This document shows, piece by piece, positions 49,731 to 59,662 of a DNA stretch of 64,000 bases. Where the stretch lies: the NCBI GenBank assembly GCA_949752795.1, contig OX457064.1, forward strand, positions 39,986,368 through 40,050,367, given 5' to 3'. Both the position numbers and the translations under genes were made by a program. This DNA is from Hyperoodon ampullatus (Eukaryota; Chordata; Mammalia; Artiodactyla; Ziphiidae). Position 1 is the first letter of the stretch. The number at the start of each line of letters is the position of its first letter. The notes beneath the pieces were generated by a model. It was not told where the DNA came from and did no database searches. It was given only the letters and a program-made list of their open reading frames with translations.

Positions 49731-50680
49731 AGTGTGAGCAATTGGCATCCGATATTTCCAGCATTTTACTTCACCTCTGAAAAAAGCGGTGTGGATAAAG
49801 TATGCAGTATTTATTACAGGAGGATTCAAAGTAAGCCTTTTTGTTTTGTGAAGCAATATACTGATTAAGATTATAAGAAGGAAATATAAAAGCAAATGGT
49901 GGGAGAAGAGCATTTCAGGCAGAAAAAAGACCACGTGTGAAGGTTCGGAGGTTAGGAAAGAGCCTGTCCTTCCCAAGGACTTAAAGAAGTCCACTGTGAA
50001 GTGGAGCAAGCAAGGCAGAGAGTGGCTGGAGAGACAAGCCTCAGCTAGACCATGTAGGATCCTTAGGTCCTGTTAAGGCTTTTGAATTTTAATGTAACAT
50101 AATGGGAAGTCTTGAAGAATGAAGGGTCAACAAGTTTAAGAAGTCACAGTAACATCATCAGCTCTGACTTAACAAAAAGATCTCTTTGGGGGACAATATT
50201 GAGAATGGTTTGGAAAAGGGCCAGAATACAACCAGGGAGACCTTTTATTGATTGTGGAGATAAAGAACAGTGAAGGAAGATAGAAAATTTGCGACAGAGT
50301 CAAAATCCCCAGGACTTTAGAGTGCATTAGATATGAACATTGAAGGAGAGGGAAGTGTCAAGAAAGACAAATAAAAACAGCATTCTGGCTTGAAAACCAG
50401 TTGGATGGCATTGTGATTTAAGGGCACTGGAGGTGGAGACTGAAGATCTAGAAGAGCCTATAGCTGAGTCAGCACCTGTGAGATGCCTGATGGTGATACC
50501 AAGGCAGTTGGATACATGGATATGGAATGCTAGGCCAAAAAAAAAACCATTTAGGATTACAGGCTATACTTCAAACCAAGGGAAAGAAGGAACTCAAATA
50601 TGAAGAAGGTGTAGATTGGGAACATAAAAGATCTCAGGTAAGAGACATGAAAAATATTGTCAAGTTGGGTGGAGGATAAA
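49731..50680. other. old interspersed-repeat-like sequence
   Basis: From about 49890 to 50530 the wording (GAGAAGAGCATTTCAGGCAG, then CCATGTAGGATCCTTAGG, then TGGGAAGTCTTGAAG) belongs to a widespread old mammalian repeat that I recognise but cannot name safely. No gene. Confidence 0.45.
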
Positions 50681-51666
50681 CTACTATGTACTTCATGCAT
50701 ACATGCACTACCTTATTAATATGTACATACATATTATACTGTACATAATACATTATATGTACAATCATATATTATTTACCCCATGCTTATAAGCCTGTAC
50801 ATTATTAATATTACAGAGTACATGTTATTATTAATCGTATATAGCACATTAGGTCAAGTCAGTTCTAGCCAACATGCATATCATATCCAATATATTGCGA
50901 GCTTAATCAGCAAGCCACGTGAAACCATCAACCCACTTGGCAGGTGTCCTCTTCTCACTCCGGGCCCATGAGTTGTGGGTGTTTCTATCAGTGAATTTTA
51001 TCAGACAACTGGTTCTTACTTCAGGACCATCTCACCTAATTTCACCTACTCTTTCCCCTTACATAAGACATCTCAGTGGACTACTGACTAATCAGCCCAT
51101 GCTCATATATAACTGTGGTTTCATGCTGGTATTTTTTAATTTTTAAAGAAATGCTGTGACTCAGCTATGGCCATCTAAGGCCTTAACACAGTCAGACCGT
51201 AGCTGGATTTTAATTGAATATTATTTACCAACATCAACCATAAGGTGTTATTCAGTCAATGGTTATGAGACACAAGGAAATTAGACATACGTACACTCAC
51301 GTGTACACACACATACATGTGTTGAACAGGTAAATGACCTGTTTAACAAACCCCCTTACCCCCCACTAAATCCCATGCTCTACATGCCTATAATGCCCTG
51401 CCAAACCCCCAAAACAGGGCAAAAACATATAAATACATAGAACTAAGCTATCTACCCAATAAACATGAACAATTTAATGTTCAAAATTAGATAGACCTAG
51501 ACAATAAACCCTAGTTGTACCAATAAACTACTTAGATATTTACCATTTATATAGACAGACGTCTCTAGATCTATCAACCATTTTTAATCAAAATTTTAGC
51601 ACTAAATCCAACATAAACCACATAAAATAACTATATACATGTTACTTCACTATATAAAAACAGCTT
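50681..51666 (+). pseudogene. NUMT control region (D-loop)
   Basis: It has the repeated GTACAT motifs of the 5' domain, a conserved central domain (CTTCTCACTCCGGGCCCAT at about 50951-50970, AAGACATCTC and CTAATCAGCCCATGCTCA near 51066-51105), and the conserved sequence blocks: CSB1-like near 51253-51275, CSB2-like at 51347-51366 and CSB3-like at 51394-51419. In mitochondria these control heavy-strand replication priming; here they are inert. Confidence 0.92.
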
Positions 51667-51735
51667 GTTAATGTAGCATAAAATCTAAACCAAGGCACTG
51701 AAAACGCCTAGATGAGTTTACCAACTCCATAAACA
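51667..51735 (+). pseudogene. NUMT tRNA-Phe
   Basis: Starts GTTAATGTAGCATAAA and ends CTCCATAAACA; the anticodon-arm region GGCACTGAAAACGCC is recognisable. Directly follows the control region and precedes 12S, as in mtDNA. Confidence 0.93.
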
Positions 51736-52699
51736 CATACGTTTGGTCCTAGCCTTTCTATTAGCTTTTTAAAAAATTACACATGCAAGCATCTGCGCCC
51801 CAGTGAGAATGCCCTCTAAATAATTAAGATTAAAAGGAGCAGGCATCAAGCACACTGATATTAGTAGCTCATAATGCCTTGCTTAACCACACCCGCAAAG
51901 GAAACAGCAGTGATAAAAATTAAGCCATAAACGAAAGTTCAACTAAGTTATACTAACTAGTGTTGGTAAACTTTGTGCCGGCCACTGTGGTCATACGATT
52001 AACCCAAATCAATAGAAATTCAGCGTAATGCATGTTAAAGAGTGATATAAAATGAAGTTAAATTTTAATTAAGCCATAAAAAGCCATAACCAAAATAAAA
52101 ATAGACTACGAAAGTGACTTTAGTATTTCCTGATTACAAGACGGCTAAGACCTAAACTGGGAATTGATACCCCACTATGCTTAGCCCTAAACCCATATAA
52201 TTAAGAGAACATTATTCGCCAGAGTACTACTAGAAGCAGCTTAAAAAAAGACCTTGGTGGTGCTTCACACCCCTCTAGAGGAGCCTGTTCTATAATCAAT
52301 AAACCCCGATAAACCTCACCAACCCTTGCTAATTCAGTCTGTATACCACCATCTTTAGCAAACCCTAGAAAGGAATAAAAGTAAGCATAATTATTACACA
52401 TAAAAATGTTAGGTCAAGGTGTAACTGATGGGTTTGAAGAAATGGGCTATATTTTCTACTTCAAGAATTTATTTCTCACCACACGAAAGTCTTTATGAAA
52501 ACTAAAAACCAAAGGAGGATTTAGTAGTAAATTAACAGTAAAGTGTTTAATTGAACAACACCATGAAGCATGCACACACCACCCATCATGCTCCTCAAGT
52601 ATTATAATAATTTCCTATAATCTATTAACAAATACTAATTATATGACAGGAGACAAGTCATAACAAGGTAAGCATACTGGAAAGTGTGCTTGGATAAAT
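51736..52699 (+). pseudogene. NUMT 12S rRNA
   Basis: Near full length (about 960 bases). Conserved words are present in order: TTTGGTCCTAGCC at the start, CACGCAAGCATC-like, GGTAAACTTTGTGCCGGCCA, CTGGGAATTGATACCCCACTATG near 52159, and AAGTCATAACAAGGTAAGC with TGGAAAGTGTGCTTGGAT at the 3' end. Many substitutions disturb stems, for example CACACACCACCCATCATGCTCC near 52571 in place of the usual rRNA 3' helix. It is not functional. Confidence 0.95.
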
Positions 52700-52766
52700 C
52701 AAATCATAGCTTAACTAAAGCACCTACTTTATACTAGGAGATTTCATAATTTATGAATATTCTGAA
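52700..52766 (+). pseudogene. NUMT tRNA-Val
   Basis: Begins CAAATCATAGCTTAACTAAA with AAGCACCTACTTTATAC in the anticodon arm. The expected pairing of the acceptor ends is degraded. Lies directly after 12S. Confidence 0.85.
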
Positions 52767-52861
52767 CACCCGAACAGCCCTCCTCATTCTACTAGTATAA
52801 GCAAGCGAAATAAAACATTTACTCAACATTTAAAGTATGGGAGATAGAAATTTAAAATACC
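52767..52861 (+). pseudogene. NUMT 16S rRNA, first 95 bases
   Basis: The first part of 16S is recognisable up to AAGTATGGGAGATAGAAATTT and AATACC. It then stops abruptly at the L1. The other approximately 1.5 kb of 16S and the following tRNA-Leu are missing. Confidence 0.88.
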
Positions 52862-53658
52862 CTCTGGTGGGTGAGAAGAAAAGGGAACCTCCTGCACTGT
52901 TGGTGGGAATGTAAATTGATACAGCCACTATGGAGAACAGTATGGAGGGTCCTTAAAAAACTAAAAATAGAACTACCATACGACCCAGCAATCTCACTAC
53001 TGGGCATATTCCCTGAGAAAACCATAATTCAAAAAGAGTCATGTACCACAATGTTCATTGCAGCTCTATTTACAACAGCCAGGACATGGAAGCAACCTAA
53101 GTGTCCATCGACAGATGAGTGGATAAAGCAGATGTGGCACATATATACAATGGAATATTACTCAGCCATAAAAAGAAACGAATTGAGATATTTGTAGTGA
53201 GGTGGATGGACCTAGAATCTGTCATACAGAGTGAAGTAAGTCAGAGAAAAACAAATATCTATGCTAACACATACATACGGAATCTAAAAAAGAAAAAAAA
53301 ATGGCTCTGAAGAACCTAGGGGCAGGACAGGAATAAAGAAGCAGACGTAGAGAATGGACTTGAGCACACGGGGAGGGGGAAGGGTAAGTTGGGATGAATT
53401 TAGAGAGCGGTACGGACTTATATATACTACCAAATGTAAAACAGATAGCTAGTGGGAAGCAGCTACATAGCACAGGGAGATCAGCTCTGTGCTTTGTGAC
53501 CACCTAGAGGGGTGGGATAGGGAGGGTGGGAGGGAGATGCAAGAGGGAGGGCATATGGGGATATATGTATACATTAGCTGATTCACTTTGTTATACAGCA
53601 GAAACTAACACAACATTGTAAAACAATTATACTCCCATAAAAATGTAAATTAAAAAAA
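52862..53658 (+). mobile_element. L1 3' end inside the NUMT
   Basis: A 5'-truncated L1 (last ORF2 part and 3' UTR, with G-rich GGGGAGGGGGAAGGG tracts and an A tail at about 53652-53661) separates the 16S and ND1 parts. It is closely related to the 3' part of L1-B. I find no direct repeat at its ends. Because about 1.7 kb of mitochondrial sequence is missing exactly here, the insertion probably came with a deletion of target DNA. Confidence 0.9.
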
Positions 53659-54436
53659 AAGAAGCACTATGACCAGCTACATCCTCTATTTGCATATTTA
53701 TCATTGCACCAATCTTAGCCCTAACTCTAGCCCTAACCATATGAATTCTACCCATACCTTACCCTCTCATTAATATGAATCTAGGAGTATTATTTATGCT
53801 AGCTATATCAAGCCTGACACTATACTCCATTTTATGATCCGGATGGGCTTCCAACTCAAAATGCACATTAATCGGAGCCCTATGAGCAGGAGCACAATTT
53901 CATGTGAAGTAACACTAGCAATTATTCTATTATCAGTCCTCTTAATAAATGGATCTTTCACCCTCTCAACCCTCATCACAACATGAGAGCATTTATGAAT
54001 AATTTTCCCATCATGACCCTTAGCTATAATATGATTTATTTGCACTCTAGCAGAAACTAACCCAGGCCCCTCTGACCTAACAGAAGGAGAATCTGAGCTT
54101 GTATTAGGCACCAATGCAGAATATGCAGCAGGCCCATTCACCATATTTTTTTAGCAGAATACACCAACATTATCATAATAAACATTTCCACAACAATCCT
54201 ATTTCTAGGAGCGTTCCATAACCCTTACATACCACAACTTTACACAACTAACTTTATTATCAAAAAAGCTACTACTAACAATCTCTTTCCTATGAATTTG
54301 AGCAACCTACCATCGATTCCAATACGATCAACTAATACATTTACTTAGAAAAATCTTCCTACCACTAACTCTAGCCCTATGCATATGACACGTCTCACTA
54401 CCTATTGTAACATCAAGCATTACTCCACAAATGTAA
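53659..54436 (+). pseudogene. NUMT ND1, codon about 60 to end
   Basis: ND1 is a membrane subunit of respiratory complex I. The copy resumes at AAAGAAGCACTATGACCAGC, about 60 codons into the gene, and can be followed under the mitochondrial code to the TAA at 54434-54436. It has several indels (near 53885-53905 and 54140-54155) and substitutions, so no complete frame remains. Confidence 0.92.
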
Positions 54437-54504
54437 GACATATGGCTGATAAAAGAGTTACTTTGATAGAGTAAATAATAGAGGTTTAAATCCTCCTATT
54501 TCTA
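54436..54504 (+). pseudogene. NUMT tRNA-Ile
   Basis: AGACATATGGCTGATAAAAG start, with GAGTTACTTTGATAGAGTAAA and ATAGAGGTTTAAATCCTC in the body. Follows ND1 as in mtDNA. Confidence 0.92.
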
Positions 54505-54574
54505 GAATCATAGGAATTAAACCTACCCTTAAGAATTCAAAATTCTTCGTGCTACCATACTACATTATATTCTA
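54503..54574 (-). pseudogene. NUMT tRNA-Gln (antisense)
   Basis: Encoded on the minus strand between tRNA-Ile and tRNA-Met, as in mammals. The plus strand shows GGAATTAAACCTACCC and AATTCTTCGTGCTACC. Some arm pairing is lost. Confidence 0.88.
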
Positions 54575-54575
54575 T

Positions 54576-54644
54576 AGTAAGGTCAGTTAAATAAGCTATC
54601 GGGCCCATACCCCGAAAATGTTGATATATATCCTTTCTGTACTA
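54576..54644 (+). pseudogene. NUMT tRNA-Met
   Basis: AGTAAGGTCAGTTAAATAAG start with the anticodon loop GGGCCCATACCCCG intact, ending in CTTTCTGTACTA next to ND2. Confidence 0.93.
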
Positions 54645-55400
54645 ATAAATCCCATCATCTTTACCATCATCCTAATGACCATTATCTCAGGAACCATAAC
54701 TGTAATAACCAGCTCCCACTGACTACTTATTTGAATCAGTTTCAGAATAAACATACTAGTCATTATTCCCAATATAATAAGAAAGTTTAAGCCACAAGCT
54801 ATAGAAGCATCCACCAAATATCTTCTAACACAAGGTACTGCATCAATACTACTTATAATAGCCGTTATCATTAACCTATTATACTGTGTCCAATGAACTA
54901 TTACAAAAATCTTTAATCCAACATCATCAATAGTAATAGCAATAGCCCTAACCATAAAGCTAGGACTATCTCCATTCCACTTCTGAGTACATGAAGTTAT
55001 ACAAGGTATCTCATTAACAGCAGACTTAATCTTATTAACATGACAAAAACTTGCACCCTTGTCAGTAGTATACCAAATCTCACTCTCCATCGACCTAAAT
55101 CTAATATTATCTGTATCCATACTATATCTCATAATTGGAGGATGAGGCAGACTAAACCAAACCCAAATACGAAAAAGTATAGCTTATTCATCAATTGCTC
55201 ACATAGGGTGAATAACAGCCATTATATTGGATAACCCAACTATAACGATTCTAAACCTACTAGTTTATATTATAATAACACTTATCATGTTCGTACTATT
55301 CATTTGCAGCTCAGCCACACCACACTATCACACAAATGAAACAAAATACCCATTATTACAACCCTCATTCTCATCACCCTATTATCAGTAGGAGGTCTCT
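54645..55400 (+). pseudogene. NUMT ND2, 5' three-quarters
   Basis: ND2, another membrane subunit of complex I, starts ATAAATCCCATCATCTTTA and can be followed for about 250 codons under the mitochondrial code, ending near TCACCCTATTATCAGTAGGAGG at 55370-55391. One or more indels occur near 55330-55345. An antisense open frame of 178 codons here is only a shadow. Confidence 0.92.
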
Positions 55401-55572
55401 ACTATTCTAATTTCTAAATATCAATATTCAAACTCTAGTAGTTTCACTTTCCCTTTATGCTTCTTCATTCCCCTCTGTATCTCTCCACTCCAAAGCCCTG
55501 AACGACCACGTGGTGACCTCCAGACTATCAATATGCAGCATGTGCCTGCAGACTGCTGCAAAAATGTCACCA

Positions 55573-55785
55573 GGGCTTCCCTGGTGGCGCAGTGGTTGAG
55601 AGTCTGCCTGCCGATGCAGGGAACACGGGTTCGTGCCCCGGTCCGGGAGGATCCCACGTGCCGCGGAGCGGCTGGGCCTGTAAGCCATGGCCGCTGAGCC
55701 TGCGCGTCCGGAGCCTGTGCTCCGCAACGGGAGAGGCCACAGCAGTGAGAGGCCCGCGTACTGCAAAAAAAAAAAAAAAAAAAAA
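55573..55785 (+). mobile_element. CHR SINE, short type
   Basis: Full-length body GGGCTTCCCTGGTGGCGCAG to CGCGTACTGC and an A tail of about 26. A perfect 13-bp duplication, AAAAATGTCACCA, flanks it at 55560-55572 and 55786-55798. Young by tail and duplication. Confidence 0.97.
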
Positions 55786-55798
55786 AAAAATGTCACCA

Positions 55799-58555
55799 AA
55801 TAACCCTTGTCATTCAACTTGAGTGGATTCTAGACAGCCTTGTGTTTAAATCCAAATGTCTGCTCCCAATATAAAATGTTTCTGCAAGTCCCTTTTCTTT
55901 CCAAAGTTGTCAGTATTACAGTTTTATTTTTTCAGTTATGCCTATGTCAGAGAAAGATGTTATTACTTTCATTTTTCTCAACTTTAACACCAGTTTCTCT
56001 CTTCCTTTTGAACAAGGATGTGCCTCAGGATGCGTGAGCTACTTATATGCAGTGACCATGTCTTATTCATCTATGGTTCCAATGTTTAACCTAGTGCAGG
56101 CAAATAAGCAGTGGTTACAAATGTTTATCAAATAAATAAGTAAATTAAAACTAAATGAATGATTAGGGAGGTTGTATGGGACTAAGGGAAAAGTATTATA
56201 GCACCAAAACAAAACAAAAAAAGAGGGAGTGACTACTTAAAACCCAAATCTTTAGAAAATCATCATACCAGGACAGTCTTTTTTTGTAGCTAATCCTGAC
56301 TCCTGGGACAAGCAATGGATTCAGAGATGCTGTTATGCATTCTGTATATATTAAAGTATTAAAATTTTTAAGATAGGCATGTTCATTACACTGTCAAAGC
56401 ACACATTAGGATTCTGGTGGGGATTTTATTTTTTTAAAGCTGCACGATAAATTTAGAGGCACCAGTAAAAATGCCTGATGTTACGCCCCTCCAAAAAAGA
56501 AGGCAGAGAAAAATGAATCATTTGACATAAGATGACTAAGAAAAGAAGCAAACATTTTTCTATTAGTCAAATGAAAAAACATGTAGCAAAAATCGAAGAA
56601 GCTTAAAAACAAGCAAAACCAAAGTAACACTGCTACAGGCAGAAAAAAAAAGCATCAACCAAGTAATAAAATGTTATTCCAAAACACAGATTTCAACACT
56701 TTTCCATGTTCACCAGAAAGCTGGCAGCAAATCAGATTTCAGCAATTTACTTTACCAAAGATGATAAATGTGCCAGAAATTTTTATCACAAACGATGGGG
56801 GAAGAGAAAAATGCAAAAGCAGAAGACCACAGTTAGAGGTGTTGGGAGGGGGCTATAGCTGTAGCCCTGTGGGGAACCAAGGTGACTATGTCTGAGCCAT
56901 CTGTATTCTCTGAAAACCAGAGGCTGGGATTTTTCCTTTTGGTCTTTTTTAAAAGAATTTTCTTATATAAGTCTAAACATATTTATTAAGAAATAAAGCT
57001 AAGTAATACTAGTTTGATCAAAATAAGTTTATATGGTAGGACTTCAGATACTGAACCATTTGAAGTTGTGAACAAAATATTAGTTTTTTTTTTCCTGTTC
57101 GATATATTTGGGGCATTTTGAAGGGAACATTTTCATTATTCAAAAAGGAAATGATCAATCTGCTTCTGTTCATTACTACACAGTAACACGAATTTGTAGT
57201 TTATTTAAGGATAGTCTTAAATGTGGTGGGAGGGGAATCCTTCCAATTTGTGATGTATCAATAAGTTGATTGAACATAAATTATTTACTATGAAGTGGCA
57301 GAAGAGATTTGTTTCCTGTGTCTTCCTTGAAGTCACCACAAATAAACTGCACCCAAAATCATATTATATGATGACAAATTTGAGGCTATTCAAATATCCT
57401 TTCTTGAAACTTTTTTTAATAGTAAAGAAACTTTCTATATTTGGCTTTTTAGACCTTAAATAGCATCCAAAATATTTCCATTTGACTATGTACTATATGT
57501 TACCAATATTTCCTCTAGCATTTTTTCTAGTGCTTTAAAAAATATGATTCAAATATAATTTACTCTGAATTATCACAATTTTGAAGTATCTGTTTTCCTA
57601 AGAATATATTATACATATTCAATACGCACACCCACAAACATATGTACGTATATACACATTTTTTGCATTCAGATCCTTAAGTTGCTTAATTAATACAGAA
57701 TATTTGGTCTTTTAGAATTTTTTAGAGATATAAAAATTCTGTGTTGAGATGAGATAAAAAGTTCAATTCACATAATATAGCTATCTAAAAGTATGTTGAA
57801 ATTCTCTTCATCAGTATTATAAAATGAGTAAATTCAAACATGTATAAATTTAGAGAGAATAAAACAAACTCTCATATCTCTATCACTCACCTTCAACAAC
57901 TATCATCTCAAGACCAGTCTTTTATATGTATCTCTCCCTCCAAGACCTCTCAAAATTATTTTGAATTAAAACCTCTACTTCATATCATTTCATTCATACA
58001 TATTGAATGCTACTGAAAGCTACTCTTTCTTAAAAATCAGATGGTGAGAGGGCAAAATAAAAGGATAACTCTGATCCTAGCCATTCAGCCATGGGGCTCA
58101 GCAATGGTAAGAGCCTGGAATCTGGCCCTAAAGGAGATTCTTAAAGGCTACATTAGTTACCTTTTAATGTTTTTTGTTGTTTTTTTTTAAATCAAAGTTA
58201 CCAACATAAAACTCAAAGTGTATTCAACTTATGAATATGAATTATACACCTTTTGGAGGTTTAAGGCTCCTTTTCCTCATGTGACAGGAGGAGTTTCAGT
58301 GTCTTTCCATGATCAGTTCATGCTTAGTCCTTTGGCTTTAGGCTATTACACAAATCACGTCAAAGAACCCAGAACTAACCCAGAATCCCTGAATAATAGC
58401 CGTTCGGTACCTTTAGTAACAACAAGAAATTAATAGTCACTTTGGTCATTTTATAGGACTTCATGCTTTCAACTTTATAGTCAGTAAATCATTTAAACTC
58501 ATTCATGGTTCATTAACCATTCATCTATCGTGTACCTACTTATATCTACTCATTC
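55799..58555. other. AT-rich unique sequence, no gene recognised
   Basis: I see nothing that I can support as a gene or named repeat. Open frames of 60-74 codons (for example 56671-56895, 57266-57463 and 58218-58433) lack recognisable domains. Confidence 0.5.
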
Positions 58556-58622
58556 AATGAACATTTATTGTGTCATGCACTGAGCTAGGTGCTAAGGCTA
58601 CAAACGTGGAATAAAAGTCTAC
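58556..58622 (+). repeat. MIR-like fragment
   Basis: TTGTGTCATGCACTGAGCTAGGTGCTAAGGC matches the core of the MIR SINE family, which is old and shared across mammals. Confidence 0.55.
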
Positions 58623-58624
58623 GA

Positions 58625-59172
58625 TCTCTTACATCCAGACAATGAGAATATTAGTCAATGGTAAGAAGAAATGAGCTATAAAGCCATGAAAAGAGATGAA
58701 GGAACCTTAAATGCATATTGCTAAGTGACAGGAGCCAATCTGAAAAGGCTATATACTATATGATCCCAACTATAGGACAATCTAGAAAAGGCAGATGGAG
58801 ACACTAAAAAGATCAATGGTTACCAGGGTTTGGGAGGAGGGAGGGATGAACAGGTAGAGCACCAGAACTTTTTAGGGCAGTGAAACCATTCTGTAAGATA
58901 CTGTGATGGTGGATACATGTCATTATATATTTGTCAGAACTCACAGAACATACCACACAAAGAGTGAGCCCTAATGTAAACCATGGATTTTAGTCAATAA
59001 TCGTATATATATATTGGCTCATTAATTGTAATGAGTATATACCGCTAATGCAAGATGTTAATAATAGAAGAAACTGGGGGAGAGGGGTATGTGAGACCAC
59101 TCTGTACTTGCCACTCAGTTTTTCCATTAACCTAAAAGTGCTTCCAAAACAAAGTCTATTAATAAAATAAAT
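58625..59172 (+). mobile_element. old L1 3' end
   Basis: Plus-strand words in order (AATGGTAAGAAGAAATGAGC, CATATTGCTAAGTGA, ACTATATGATCCCAACTAT, GATCAATGGTTACCAGGG) match the ORF2 end and 3' UTR of an older L1 family, ending with AAAATAAA near 59165. Frames are destroyed. Confidence 0.78.
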
Positions 59173-59237
59173 CTATGGCCCTTTTTGCTCTGGGATTTCA
59201 AGATCTAGTTTGGGGCAGATGTATAAATAACTATCCT

Positions 59238-59662
59238 TATTAGTTTCCTAGGTTTGCTGCAACAGATGAGCACAAACTTGGTGGCTACAAGCAAAAGAAA
59301 TGTATTCTCTCACAGTTCTGGAGGTCAAAAGTCTGAAATCAAGATGTCGACAGGTCCCAAGTCTCTAGGAGGGAATCTTTACAGCTTCTGGTGGCTCCAG
59401 GAGTTTCTTGGCTTGTGGTCAATTCAGTCTCTGACTCCATCTTCATACAGTATCCCTTTCTCCCTGTGTGTCTCTGCTCTGTGTGTCTTACAAGGACACT
59501 TGAATTGGATATAAAGCCCATCTGTATAATCCATAATGATCTCATCTCAAGATTCTTAATTATATCTGCAAAGAGCCTTTTTCAAAACAAGGTGACATTC
59601 AGAGGTTCAGGGGATTAGGGTGTGGATGTACCTTTTTGGGGGCCAACATTCAACTCATTACA
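59238..59662 (-). mobile_element. old LTR, probably MaLR-type, antisense
   Basis: The reverse complement starts TGTAATGAGTTGAATGTTGG and ends CCTAGGAAACTAATA; inside is the poly(A) region AGAGAATACATTTCTTTTG. Length and organisation resemble a full LTR of about 425 bases with no internal sequence next to it, so it is a solo LTR. The family name is uncertain. Confidence 0.7.

Larger units (their letters stand above)
50681..55400 (+). pseudogene. NUMT: nuclear copy of mitochondrial DNA
   Basis: The order on the plus strand is control region, tRNA-Phe, 12S rRNA, tRNA-Val, start of 16S rRNA, then (after an L1) ND1, tRNA-Ile, antisense tRNA-Gln, tRNA-Met and ND2. This is exactly the mammalian mitochondrial order. 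Substitutions, small indels, stops under the vertebrate mitochondrial code and nuclear repeats on both sides show that it is a nuclear pseudogene block and not mitochondrial contamination. The left end lies near 50681 in the first part of the control region. The right end lies inside ND2 at about 55395. Confidence 0.96.

Noticed and set aside
51667..54644. tRNA and rRNA genes that could be called as functional
   Set aside because: They are mitochondrial in type, lie in nuclear repeat-filled DNA, show damaged stems and cannot be expressed by nuclear machinery. They are pseudogenes of the NUMT.
54596..55132. 178-codon open frame on the minus strand
   Set aside because: It is the antisense shadow of the NUMT ND2 copy. 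Mitochondrial strand composition commonly leaves long open frames on the opposite strand.
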